Below, piece after piece: positions 15,872 to 24,464 of a stretch of 64,000 nucleotides of DNA. The translations under genes and the position numbers were made by a program. This DNA is from Stygiobacter sp. RIFOXYC2_FULL_38_25 (lineage in GTDB: Bacteria > Bacteroidota > Ignavibacteria > Ignavibacteriales > Melioribacteraceae), in assembly GCA_001803165.1 (NCBI GenBank), contig MHAZ01000006.1, forward strand, positions 373,428 through 437,427, given 5' to 3'. Position 1 is the stretch's first letter, and every line of letters begins with the position of its first letter. The notes below the pieces were generated by a model. The model worked only from the letters and a program-made list of their open reading frames with translations, made no database searches and was not told where the DNA came from.

Positions 15872-17023
15872 ATGGGATTCTCATTATTAATCTTTGCATT
15901 CATAATATTCATTATTGCAGACGTAGTTATTCGCTATGCAATCAAATCAATGAATGATAAAAAGTTACGCAAAGAACGCGAAACAATTCTTCACGAAAGC
16001 ATTACGGTAGATTTTTCCACAGAGGCTAAATCACTCAAGCGTGCCGAAGTGCCAAATCCTAAAGCAAAAATTCTTTGTGTTGACGACGAAGATGTTATTC
16101 TTGACAGCTTTAGAAAGATTCTTGTGCTCGATGGCTATTCTGTTGATACAGTCAACTCCGGTCCGGAAGCATTTAATCTTATCAAGACAAATCATTACGA
16201 TTTTCTGTTTACTGATTTGAAAATGCCGGATATGTCCGGAACAGAAGTTGCTAAAACCGTTAAATATTTGCGTCCGGATATTGATGTTGTAATCATCACC
16301 GGTTATGCAACTGTAGAAACCGCTGTAGAATGTATGAAATACGGCGCAATGGATTACGTTCAGAAACCATTTACAGAAGATGAACTGCTTGACTTCACAA
16401 AGAAATCATTGGTAAAGAGATTAGACAGAATTCACAAACAACTAAAGCCCCGCGTTCACATTACTCACCTTTCCGAAACTGAAAAACTTAGTGTAGGCGA
16501 GTTTGCTATTCCCGGCGGAGTTTTTATTTCCGAAGGACACACATGGGCTTCTGTTGGACAAGATGGAACGGTTAAAATTGGTATTGATGATTTTGCAAAG
16601 AAACTCATCGGCAAAATTGATGACATTTCATTCCCTAACCTTGGAATGAACATTCAAAAAGGTCAGCCGCTTTTCAGCATCAAACAAGGAAAGAAAATAA
16701 CTCACTTTAATTCGCCGGTAAGCGGACTTGTATCCAAGCTAAACCAAGATTTACGAGATGATCTACACGCTTTAGATTATTCACCTTACGAAAAGAACTG
16801 GTTCTGTACCATAGACGCTGAAAAACTTGATACTGAATTATCAGAGCTGAAGATTGGACGTAACGCTGTCACTTATTACCAAGAAGAGATAGACCGCTTC
16901 ATCAAACAAATGAAAGAACTTTTGAAAGATGATAAGAGCAGCGATGAGATGTTTTGGGGGCAGATTGAAAAGCTTGAGGAGAAGGATTGGTACTATATAA
17001 CAGGCGAATTTTTCAAGAAATAG
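15872..17023 (+). CDS. Membrane-anchored response regulator with GcvH-like domain
   Basis: A 383-residue protein with an N-terminal transmembrane helix (~3-25), then REC (~64-185: DDED pocket, Asp115 in LFTDLKMPDMSG, TGYAT, KPF). A GcvH-like domain (~205-330) follows: HTWASVGQDGTVKIGIDDFA, SPVSGLVSKLN. A C-terminal helical tail completes the protein. A lysine (GKKITHF region) sits seven residues before SPVSG, roughly where H proteins carry lipoyl-lysine, but the ESVKA context is absent, so lipoylation is uncertain. It is paralogous in layout to the preceding gene, with a ribosome site (AAGGAG) before the ATG. Last gene of the first operon. Confidence 0.87.
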   Translation: MGFSLLIFAFIIFIIADVVIRYAIKSMNDKKLRKERETILHESITVDFSTEAKSLKRAEVPNPKAKILCVDDEDVILDSFRKILVLDGYSVDTVNSGPEAFNLIKTNHYDFLFTDLKMPDMSGTEVAKTVKYLRPDIDVVIITGYATVETAVECMKYGAMDYVQKPFTEDELLDFTKKSLVKRLDRIHKQLKPRVHITHLSETEKLSVGEFAIPGGVFISEGHTWASVGQDGTVKIGIDDFAKKLIGKIDDISFPNLGMNIQKGQPLFSIKQGKKITHFNSPVSGLVSKLNQDLRDDLHALDYSPYEKNWFCTIDAEKLDTELSELKIGRNAVTYYQEEIDRFIKQMKELLKDDKSSDEMFWGQIEKLEEKDWYYITGEFFKK

Positions 17024-17150
17024 CAGTTTGCTAAATTCTTGTGAATTGTATGGTTGCATCTAAATATTGAACTAAATATTTTGTGAGAGGATATTCAAGT
17101 CTTTTATCTGTTTTTGTATAAATAGTGTTAATTTTTAGAAAATTGCTGAG

Positions 17151-17180
17151 AAGGGATTTTAATAAATCCCTTCATTTTTT
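17151..17180 (+). terminator. Terminator of the NrfD/kinase operon
   Basis: Perfect 9-base arms AAGGGATTT (17151-17159) and AAATCCCTT (17164-17172) with a TAAT loop, followed by CATTTTTT. It lies 128 bases after the second regulator gene and separates the two cytochrome operons. Confidence 0.8.
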
Positions 17181-17182
17181 GA

Positions 17183-17190
17183 TAAATTTG
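17183..17190 (+). promoter_or_regulatory. Candidate -7 element before the 19-heme cytochrome
   Basis: TAAATTTG directly follows the terminator hairpin and lies 66 bases before the ATG at 17257. The expected TTTG -33 element would fall in the hairpin, where only TTTT is seen, so the match is partial. Confidence 0.35.
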
Positions 17191-17256
17191 TCCCATTTTC
17201 AACCGATAATAAATGGCTTAATCATTACTTAATCTATAGTTTCAAAAAGGAAAAGG

Positions 17257-19206
17257 ATGAAGAAATTCCTATTACTTCTACTCTTGGGCTCCACAGTATT
17301 CGCTCAAAGTAAAGATGATCAAGTCTGTCTCGACTGCCATAATGATAAAACCTTAACCACTAATAGAAACGGAAAAGAAGTTTCTCTATTTGTGAATGGA
17401 AAGAGTTTTGCAGGATCTGTTCACGAAGAAATTAGTTGCACCGGCTGCCATTCGGATGTTGATCCTTCCAACCTTCCTCACGAAGAAAAATTGCAGAAAG
17501 TAAGTTGTGCAACTTGCCATGAACAGCCGGTTGCTCACTACGAGAGAAGCCTCCACGGACAGGCTTTTAAGAAAGGAAAATCATTAGCGCCAACTTGTGC
17601 AACTTGCCACGGCAAGCACGATATACTTAGTTCGAAAAATACCAGAGCAAGAACATATGTAATGAACATTCCATCTCTTTGCGGTCAATGCCATAAAGAT
17701 GGAACACCGGTTTCCGGTTTATCAACTGTTTCGGAAAGAAAAGTTTTAAATGAATATTCGGAATCAATCCACGGTGAAGGCTTATTTAAGAGAGGATTAA
17801 TTGTAACTGCCGTTTGCACAAGCTGCCATACTTCGCACGATATTCTTCCACACGAAAATCAATTTTCTTCGATTAACAGAAATAACATTGTTAAAACATG
17901 CTTGCAGTGCCATCGCCAAATCGAGACTGTACACCAGAAAGTAATTAATGGAAAACTATGGGAGAATCAGCCGCATAAAGTTCCGGTTTGTATAGAATGC
18001 CACGCGCCGCACAAAGTCCGTAGAGTTTTTTACAACGATAGTTACCCGGATGATTTGTGCATGAAATGCCACTCCAACCAAGATTTATATAAAGTTGTCG
18101 ATGGCAAAAAAGTTTCTCTCTTCGTTAACATAACTGAATTCAAAGGCTCTGCCCATACTGTAAATAATTGCGTTAAATGCCATACAAACGTTAGCCAGGC
18201 AAAAAATCCAATCTGCAAAACCAGCGGCAAAGTTGATTGTTCTATCTGCCATCAGTCGCAAGTTGAAGATTACAATATCAGTATCCACGGGCAAAAACAT
18301 TATGGCGGCGATACTAAAGCACCATATTGCACCGATTGCCACAGCAAGCACAATGTACAAGAAAAGAAAGCTGTTAACTCCCCAACATTTGCTAGAAATG
18401 TGCCTGAACTTTGCGGACGCTGCCACCGCGAAGGTAAAAATATTGGCTTAGCAATTGACGAACACAATAATGGAATCGTTACAAGCTATAGAGAAAGTAT
18501 TCACGGAAAAGGATTATTACAAAGCGGATTGATGGTTACAGCTACTTGTGTGGACTGCCATTCAAGCCACAGAGAATTACCTTTTAAAGATTCCCGCTCA
18601 ACAGTTAATAAGAATAACATTGCAGCAACTTGCGCGCAGTGTCATTTGGGCATTTATGAAAAATTCAAGGAGAGCGTTCACAGTCCTACTGTAACGAAGA
18701 CCGATAAGAAACTTCCTACATGTAACGATTGCCATTTCTCACATGAAATCGGCAGAGTTGATCAGCAAGATTTCCGTCAAGGAATTATTCAACAATGCGG
18801 TAAATGCCATAACGAAGTTGCTGAAACTTATTTTGATACTTTTCATGGTAAAGTAACAAAGCTTGGATCTTCGGGTGCGGCAAAATGCTACGATTGTCAC
18901 GGTTCACACGAAATTCTTCCTTCAACTAATCCGAAATCAACTCTTAGTAGAAACAAGATTATTCAGACTTGCCAAAAATGTCATCCAAATTCCAATAGAA
19001 AATTTGTTGGATATTTAACTCATGCAACTCATCACGATAAAGAACGGTATCCATATTTATTCTATACATTCTGGGCAATGGTTACCCTTCTAACAGGAAC
19101 ATTTATATTCTTTGGAATACATACAATTCTGTGGTTCCCGCGTGCAATGAAAGAAAGAAAACGTCTTAGAGAAAAAATAAAGGAAAGCGAAGAAACTCAT
19201 GAGTGA
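17257..19206 (+). CDS. 19-heme cytochrome c with C-terminal membrane anchor
   Basis: A 649-residue exported protein with signal MKKFLLLLLLGSTVFAQ and 19 CxxCH motifs from CLDCH (~24) to CQKCH (~581). The heme segments recur with a spaced SIHG..L..G...(A)CxxCHxxH pattern, as in NrfH/NapC-related or octaheme (OTR)-like multiheme proteins. One C-terminal transmembrane helix (~605-625) leaves a short basic cytoplasmic tail. Its stop overlaps the start of a cytochrome b gene by 8 bases, so the pair probably forms one quinol-oxidising complex, cytochrome b handing electrons to the heme wire. The gene-pair logic resembles Geobacter CbcAB. Confidence 0.93.
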   Translation: MKKFLLLLLLGSTVFAQSKDDQVCLDCHNDKTLTTNRNGKEVSLFVNGKSFAGSVHEEISCTGCHSDVDPSNLPHEEKLQKVSCATCHEQPVAHYERSLHGQAFKKGKSLAPTCATCHGKHDILSSKNTRARTYVMNIPSLCGQCHKDGTPVSGLSTVSERKVLNEYSESIHGEGLFKRGLIVTAVCTSCHTSHDILPHENQFSSINRNNIVKTCLQCHRQIETVHQKVINGKLWENQPHKVPVCIECHAPHKVRRVFYNDSYPDDLCMKCHSNQDLYKVVDGKKVSLFVNITEFKGSAHTVNNCVKCHTNVSQAKNPICKTSGKVDCSICHQSQVEDYNISIHGQKHYGGDTKAPYCTDCHSKHNVQEKKAVNSPTFARNVPELCGRCHREGKNIGLAIDEHNNGIVTSYRESIHGKGLLQSGLMVTATCVDCHSSHRELPFKDSRSTVNKNNIAATCAQCHLGIYEKFKESVHSPTVTKTDKKLPTCNDCHFSHEIGRVDQQDFRQGIIQQCGKCHNEVAETYFDTFHGKVTKLGSSGAAKCYDCHGSHEILPSTNPKSTLSRNKIIQTCQKCHPNSNRKFVGYLTHATHHDKERYPYLFYTFWAMVTLLTGTFIFFGIHTILWFPRAMKERKRLREKIKESEETHE

Positions 19207-20047
19207 AAATACACCTAAAGGAAAATACTACGAGCGGTTTGATTCCTACTCGCGGTTTTTGCATCTGCTGATTATTACAAGTTTCATTTCACTGGCAATT
19301 ACCGGAATGATAATTAAATTCTCCGGTGTAGGAATTTTTCAATTTCTCTCTGAACTGCTTGGCGGTTATGCTGTAACCGGATTCATTCATAGAGCCGCGG
19401 CAATCGTAACATTTATTTATTTCGGTTTACACATATTCTATCTTCTTAGAAAGAAAAAGAAAAAAAAGTTTTCATTTACATACTTTTTTCAAGGTGAGAA
19501 TTCCTTAGTCCCTAATAAAAGAGATTTGCAAGAGCTAATTCAAACTACAAAATGGTTTGTTGGCAAAGCACCAAGACCGGAATACGGGCGCTGGACTTAT
19601 TGGGAAAAATTTGATTACTGGGCAGTATTTTGGGGCGTTGCTGTAATTGGCTTTAGTGGTTTGCTTCTTTGGTTTCCGGAATTCTTTACAAGCCTTGGAT
19701 TACCGGGCTGGCTGATAAATGTTGCTACCATTATTCACAGCGATGAAGCTTTACTAGCAGTTGGATTCATCTTCACTTATCACTTTTTTAACACTCATTT
19801 CCGCCCGGATAAATTTCCTATGGATACAGTTATCTTTACGGGCAAAGTTCATATTGATGAGTTAAAAGAAGATAGACCGCGCGAGTATGAACAGATAATG
19901 CAAAATGAAGAATTACAACAAAAATTTGGAGATGCACCGCCGGAACTTTTGGTAAAGGCTGCAAGAATTTTTGGCTTTACTGCTTTAACACTTGGAATAG
20001 GTTTGGTTTTATTGATCATTTATTCAATGATCTTCTTGTATCAATAA
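19199..20047 (+). CDS. Cytochrome b subunit (FdnI/HydC-like)
   Basis: A 282-residue membrane protein with four main helices plus a C-terminal helix (~257-280). Candidate heme-b ligand histidines lie in YSRFLHLL, GFIHRAAA, FGLHIFY, IIHSDEALL and FTYHFFNTHF. Similar four-helix di-heme b proteins accept electrons from menaquinol (formate dehydrogenase gamma and [NiFe]-hydrogenase b subunits). It is translationally coupled to the upstream 19-heme cytochrome. The b-type part of the next gene is a clear paralogue (shared EKF/AEYWA..WG, TG..LWFP). Confidence 0.9.
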   Translation: MSENTPKGKYYERFDSYSRFLHLLIITSFISLAITGMIIKFSGVGIFQFLSELLGGYAVTGFIHRAAAIVTFIYFGLHIFYLLRKKKKKKFSFTYFFQGENSLVPNKRDLQELIQTTKWFVGKAPRPEYGRWTYWEKFDYWAVFWGVAVIGFSGLLLWFPEFFTSLGLPGWLINVATIIHSDEALLAVGFIFTYHFFNTHFRPDKFPMDTVIFTGKVHIDELKEDRPREYEQIMQNEELQQKFGDAPPELLVKAARIFGFTALTLGIGLVLLIIYSMIFLYQ

Positions 20048-20067
20048 TTTTCCCTATGGAGAAATAA

Positions 20068-22494
20068 ATGTTCTTAAAGAAGTTTTGGTTTATAAGTATT
20101 ACGCTTTTGTCTTTTATGGCGGGATTTACGTATGTACAAGCTCAACAATTTAATTGTTTGGATTGCCACGAAAACGTAATTCAAAAATCAGTTCACAACG
20201 AAGCAATTGACTGCCAAAGTTGTCATCAAGATATAGTTGATGAGAGCCATGCCGATAACAAAGACAAAATTAAAAAAGTACAATGCCAGTCTTGCCACGA
20301 TGATAAACTTCAATCCATGCAGAATGATATACACCGCAGACTTAAAGGGAAAGTAAAGAATCCGCCGGATTGCAAAAAATGTCACGGAACTCATGAAGTA
20401 CAAAAACCACCTGTAGTGAATTCAGTTAAAGCTAAAATGTACTGCAACAAATGCCACACGAGCATGGTTGTTGCAAACGATTATCATAGCACTCTTGTAG
20501 CAAAAAATAAATGCCTAAGCTGTCATAAGAATGTTGATACAAAACTTACACTCCCCTCTTCTGTTCACAAAAATTTACAATGCGCAGATTGCCATAATTA
20601 CATTTCAAACAATCTTGCTAATCATCCAAAGAATGTAAAAGCTACACAAAAAGCTGATTGCTACATCTGCCACTCAGAAATAGCAAAAGAACATAGAGAA
20701 AGCATTCATGGTATTTCACTTCACGAAGGAATTGACGAAGCTGCTAAGTGTTGGAATTGCCATGGTTCTCACAATATAAAACATGTAAAGAATCCATCCA
20801 GTTTAGTTTATCCTAAAAATTTGGCAACAACTTGCGGCAAGTGCCACGATGATCCAAAGATGGTTCAGAAATTCGGCTTCGGTATAAAAAACCCGGGATT
20901 CATGTATTCTCATTCAGTGCACGGCAAGCTTGTACAGCAAGGTAAACTTGATGCTGCTAACTGCAGCATTTGTCACGGTACACATGATATTAAAAACCGT
21001 GTCCAGCAAGGAAGTAAAATTTCCTCGTTCAATGTTCCTCAGACTTGCGGTCAGTGCCATCAAAAAATTGCTGAAGAGTTTGAAACTTCTATTCACTGGA
21101 TTCGCGCAAAGAAAGGCGTTAGAGAATCTCCGGTTTGCAACGATTGCCATAACGAGCATAGTATTGAAGCTGTAAATACTGTTGATAAAAAAGCAGAAGC
21201 AAAGTTAATTCAAGAGAAGACTTGTGTTGTTTGCCATACAAATCCGCGCATTGCTGAAAGATATGGTGTTGAAGCCGGCAACGTAAAACAATACCAAGAT
21301 AGTTATCATGGTTTGGCTGTTATGCGCGGAGATAAAGACGCAGCAATGTGTGTTGATTGCCATAGCGTGCATTCAATCTTGCCTAAGTCTCATCCGGCAT
21401 CTACTGTTAATCCGGCTAATGTAACTGCAACATGTAAGAAATGCCATGCTACCGCGACAGAGACATTCTCACAAAGTTACTCACATCAAACACAAGACAA
21501 ACAGGCGTCAAAAATTGAAGGCATTGTAGCTAACTTGTATTTCTGGTTAATCGTTTCAGTAATTGGCGGTATGATTCTTCATAACCTTCTAATTTTCTTT
21601 TATGAATTAAAGAAAAAACGAAACCGTCAATCTACTGATATAACAATTCCAAGATTCACTAAGAATGAAGTTGTTCAGCATTTATTTTTACTTACATCAT
21701 TTATCATGCTTGCAATTACCGGTTTTGCGTTAAAGTATTCAGAAAGTTGGTGGGCAGAGATGCTTCGCACTTTTGGTATGTCTGAAACCGCAAGACAATA
21801 CACGCACAGAATATGCGCAGTGGTAATGATTGCTACTGGTCTTTATCATGTTGGTTATTTATTCTTTACTGCAAGAGGAAGAGACGTATTGTACAACCTA
21901 CTTCCTAAGTTTAGTGATGTGCTTGAAGCCAGAGATAACATACTTTACTACTTACGCCTCAAAAAAGATAAACCTCTTTTTGATAAATACGATTACGCTG
22001 AAAAGGCTGAGTACTGGGCTTTGATTTGGGGTACAATTGTAATGGGTGCGACCGGTTTTGTGCTTTGGTTCCCTACTGTTGTGGGCGATTGGGCGCCGGT
22101 TTGGTTAATCAAAGTAAGTGAGCTAATACACTTTTACGAAGCAATTTTGGCTACGTTGGCAATTGTAGTTTGGCACTGGTTTTTTGTAATCTTCCATCCA
22201 CACGAATACCCGATGAGCTTAACTTGGATGGATGGTAAAATGTCTTTGCATAACTACCGGCACCATCACGAAAAACACTTTAGAAGAGTTGTTTTGGAAT
22301 GGAAAGAATATAAGTCGGGCACACGAGATAAGAAAAAAGTAAGTAATGCAACATTCCTATTTACTTCTGCTCTCGAAAAGAGTGGATTAAATCCCGATTC
22401 GATCATTCAGCACGAGATTGATAATGATCTTGAGCTGAAAACTTGGCTTGAACAAAAGTTACAGCCTTCAGTTGAAAAAGTAGAAAAAACTTAA
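20068..22494 (+). CDS. 16-heme cytochrome c fused to cytochrome b (CbcL-like layout)
   Basis: An 808-residue protein with a signal/anchor at the N-terminus (~8-25) and 16 CxxCH motifs from CLDCH (~30) to CKKCH (~462). A membrane-embedded cytochrome b domain (~485-720) follows, with helices and histidines matching the separate cytochrome b one gene upstream (VVQHLFLL, YTHRICA, GLYHVGY, LIHFYEA, WHWFFVIFHPH). The layout is that of Geobacter CbcL, a multiheme c plus di-heme b fusion needed for reduction of low-potential acceptors, though this one has more hemes than the nine reported for CbcL. The predicted role is menaquinol oxidation with electrons delivered to the periplasm. It follows the cytochrome b gene by 20 bases. 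Confidence 0.93.
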   Translation: MFLKKFWFISITLLSFMAGFTYVQAQQFNCLDCHENVIQKSVHNEAIDCQSCHQDIVDESHADNKDKIKKVQCQSCHDDKLQSMQNDIHRRLKGKVKNPPDCKKCHGTHEVQKPPVVNSVKAKMYCNKCHTSMVVANDYHSTLVAKNKCLSCHKNVDTKLTLPSSVHKNLQCADCHNYISNNLANHPKNVKATQKADCYICHSEIAKEHRESIHGISLHEGIDEAAKCWNCHGSHNIKHVKNPSSLVYPKNLATTCGKCHDDPKMVQKFGFGIKNPGFMYSHSVHGKLVQQGKLDAANCSICHGTHDIKNRVQQGSKISSFNVPQTCGQCHQKIAEEFETSIHWIRAKKGVRESPVCNDCHNEHSIEAVNTVDKKAEAKLIQEKTCVVCHTNPRIAERYGVEAGNVKQYQDSYHGLAVMRGDKDAAMCVDCHSVHSILPKSHPASTVNPANVTATCKKCHATATETFSQSYSHQTQDKQASKIEGIVANLYFWLIVSVIGGMILHNLLIFFYELKKKRNRQSTDITIPRFTKNEVVQHLFLLTSFIMLAITGFALKYSESWWAEMLRTFGMSETARQYTHRICAVVMIATGLYHVGYLFFTARGRDVLYNLLPKFSDVLEARDNILYYLRLKKDKPLFDKYDYAEKAEYWALIWGTIVMGATGFVLWFPTVVGDWAPVWLIKVSELIHFYEAILATLAIVVWHWFFVIFHPHEYPMSLTWMDGKMSLHNYRHHHEKHFRRVVLEWKEYKSGTRDKKKVSNATFLFTSALEKSGLNPDSIIQHEIDNDLELKTWLEQKLQPSVEKVEKT

Positions 22495-22521
22495 AATTTT
22501 AGTTGTTGATTCAAAGAAAAG

Positions 22522-22550
22522 TTGTTAATTAAAGCCAATTCGGCTATATT
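22522..22550 (+). promoter_or_regulatory. Possible internal promoter before the tetraheme cytochrome
   Basis: TTGTTA (22522-22527), a 17-base spacer, then TATATT (22545-22550) forms a sigma70-like site in the 128-base gap. It could drive 22623-26709 separately. A strong AGGAGG ribosome site precedes the ATG at 22623. Confidence 0.4.
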
Positions 22551-22622
22551 AAAACAAGAGTTCTACGTTCTTTTATACAATTAAACCAACTCCAGTAATC
22601 TAAAAATCCTATAGGAGGAAAA

Positions 22623-23171
22623 ATGCAAAAAAAGTCAATTGCAATATTTGTTGTACTTGTAGCGGCTTATTTGATTATACCGGCTACGAGTTTTGCTCAA
22701 CCTTACGGTTATGAAGGCACTCAAGTTTGTGGTATGTGCCATAAAACAGAAAAACAAGGTCAGCAATTAAAGATCTGGCAAGAAAGCAAACACGCAAAAG
22801 CTTTCGCGACACTTCAGACACCAGAAGCAGATAAGATTGCTACTGAAAAAGGATTCAAAACAAAAGCGGCTGAAACTAAAGAATGTTTGAAATGCCACGT
22901 TTCCGGAAATGGCGTTGATAAAGCTTTGCTCGGCGCAAAATTCAAAATGGAAGATGGCGTGCAATGCGAAACTTGCCATGGACCAGGCTCTGCTTACAAA
23001 TCAATGGCAGTAATGAAAAACAAAGAAGAAGCTAAGAAGAAAGGTCTTGTTGTTTCAGAAGATAAAGCAAAGTTATGTACAACATGTCATAATTCAGAAA
23101 GCCCAACTTTCAAAGATTTCAAGTTCGAAGAAATGTGGAAAAAAATTGCTCACGACGTTCCGAAAGGTTAA
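22623..23171 (+). CDS. Tetraheme cytochrome c, c554-like
   Basis: A 182-residue exported protein (signal ~1-26, cleavage near SFAQ) with four CxxCH motifs: CGMCH, CLKCH, CETCH and CTTCH. The KIWQESKHAKAFATL segment after heme 1 and the QCETCHGPGSAY segment are typical of the cytochrome c554 family (NrfB/HAO-partner type). It is probably a soluble periplasmic shuttle between inner-membrane complexes and the downstream outer-membrane components. Enzymatic activity is unlikely at this size. An outer-membrane barrel gene follows 21 bases later. Confidence 0.88.
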   Translation: MQKKSIAIFVVLVAAYLIIPATSFAQPYGYEGTQVCGMCHKTEKQGQQLKIWQESKHAKAFATLQTPEADKIATEKGFKTKAAETKECLKCHVSGNGVDKALLGAKFKMEDGVQCETCHGPGSAYKSMAVMKNKEEAKKKGLVVSEDKAKLCTTCHNSESPTFKDFKFEEMWKKIAHDVPKG

Positions 23172-23192
23172 TTCTTTCACATGGGATAACAA

Positions 23193-24458
23193 ATGAAAAA
23201 AATTATTGTTAGTATTATTGTTGCTCTGCCGTTGTTGATTTCTGCCCAGAATCTCAACGGCAGATTCACTTCCTCTTTCTATACATTTCAGCGTTATGAT
23301 AACCTACAAAATTCCGATGCTTTTTTACGTAATACCGAAGCCCTAACACTTAATTTCAACTACGATAAATTCTCTTTGCGCACAAGAATGAATTTCGAAA
23401 CAAATATCGGAGTTCCTCTTGATAACGATCCGCGCTTACGCTTCTATAATCTCTACTTAGAAGCAAGAGACATCTTAGATTTTGCCACAATCAAATTAGG
23501 GCGTCAGCCTCTCTTTACGCCAATTAGCGGCGGCTTGTTTGATGGGGTTAATCTGAAATTAAAGTATGAAGGTTATTCACTAACGGGATTTTACGGCGGA
23601 AACTTACCGGCATATCAGAAACTGGAATTCTTGAAAGATATAAGTGACAATTATGTTATGGGCGCCCGCTTCGATGCAAATCCAGTTGATCACCTAAATT
23701 TGGCAGTTAGTTACTTCGATAAGAACTACAAAACGATGGACTATAATGCTATCCGTTTGGATGAAGGATTAGATCCGATAACAGTTTTGGTTATGCAGAA
23801 ATCCAATCAGTTCAGATTTCTATCCGGAGAAGCTTCTTATGAAATGCCAGGTACATTCGATGTAAATGCACAGTATGAATTTGACGTGAATTATTTAGAA
23901 ACTTCCAAAGTTGAAGCCAACGGACGTGTTTGGGTAACTGAAGATCTTGGAATTACAGGCTACTACAACTGGCGTGAACCAAAAATCCGTTACAATTCAA
24001 TTTTCTCGGTCTTCAATTTCGGACACACAGAGGAATATGAAGGCGGCGTTGATTACAAAATTAATAGCAACTGCTCATTGTTCGGTAAATTTGGTAATGT
24101 TAAGTATGAAGATGATAATTCATCGCGTTTAACCATTGGAGCTACAACCGGAATTGGAAGTATCAGTTACAGAAAAAACTTTGGTTATGCCGGCGAGCTC
24201 GATAACATCTCTATACACGCCGCTAAGAGTTACAGAGAAGGATTGATAACACCATCAATAGGTTTATCATACACTTCTTACAAACTTTCTGAGGATGCCG
24301 AAACGAATAACATTACAGCTGTTCTAGCTGGATTTAATCTGAGACCGTGGAAAGCCTGGTCGTTTGATGTACAAGGTCAGTTTTTCAACAACAAGATTTA
24401 TCATGATGATTTCAGATTCTTATTAAAAATAAACCACTGGTTCAATACTAACTTTTAG
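23193..24458 (+). CDS. Outer-membrane beta-barrel protein in the cytochrome cluster
   Basis: A 421-residue protein with signal MKKIIVSIIVALPLLISAQ. The rest is dominated by alternating hydrophobic/polar strands separated by short turns (LNFNYDKFSLRTRMNFE, TIKLGRQPLFTP) and a C-terminal aromatic end (HWFNTNF). Length suits about 16-18 strands. No heme motif is present. Placed between a tetraheme cytochrome and two larger cytochromes, it is the best candidate for the barrel of a porin-cytochrome conduit. It is shorter than MtrB (~28 strands) and nearer in size to Geobacter OmbB/ExtD-type barrels. A plain porin is the alternative. Confidence 0.8.
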   Translation: MKKIIVSIIVALPLLISAQNLNGRFTSSFYTFQRYDNLQNSDAFLRNTEALTLNFNYDKFSLRTRMNFETNIGVPLDNDPRLRFYNLYLEARDILDFATIKLGRQPLFTPISGGLFDGVNLKLKYEGYSLTGFYGGNLPAYQKLEFLKDISDNYVMGARFDANPVDHLNLAVSYFDKNYKTMDYNAIRLDEGLDPITVLVMQKSNQFRFLSGEASYEMPGTFDVNAQYEFDVNYLETSKVEANGRVWVTEDLGITGYYNWREPKIRYNSIFSVFNFGHTEEYEGGVDYKINSNCSLFGKFGNVKYEDDNSSRLTIGATTGIGSISYRKNFGYAGELDNISIHAAKSYREGLITPSIGLSYTSYKLSEDAETNNITAVLAGFNLRPWKAWSFDVQGQFFNNKIYHDDFRFLLKINHWFNTNF

Positions 24459-24464
24459 ATAATT

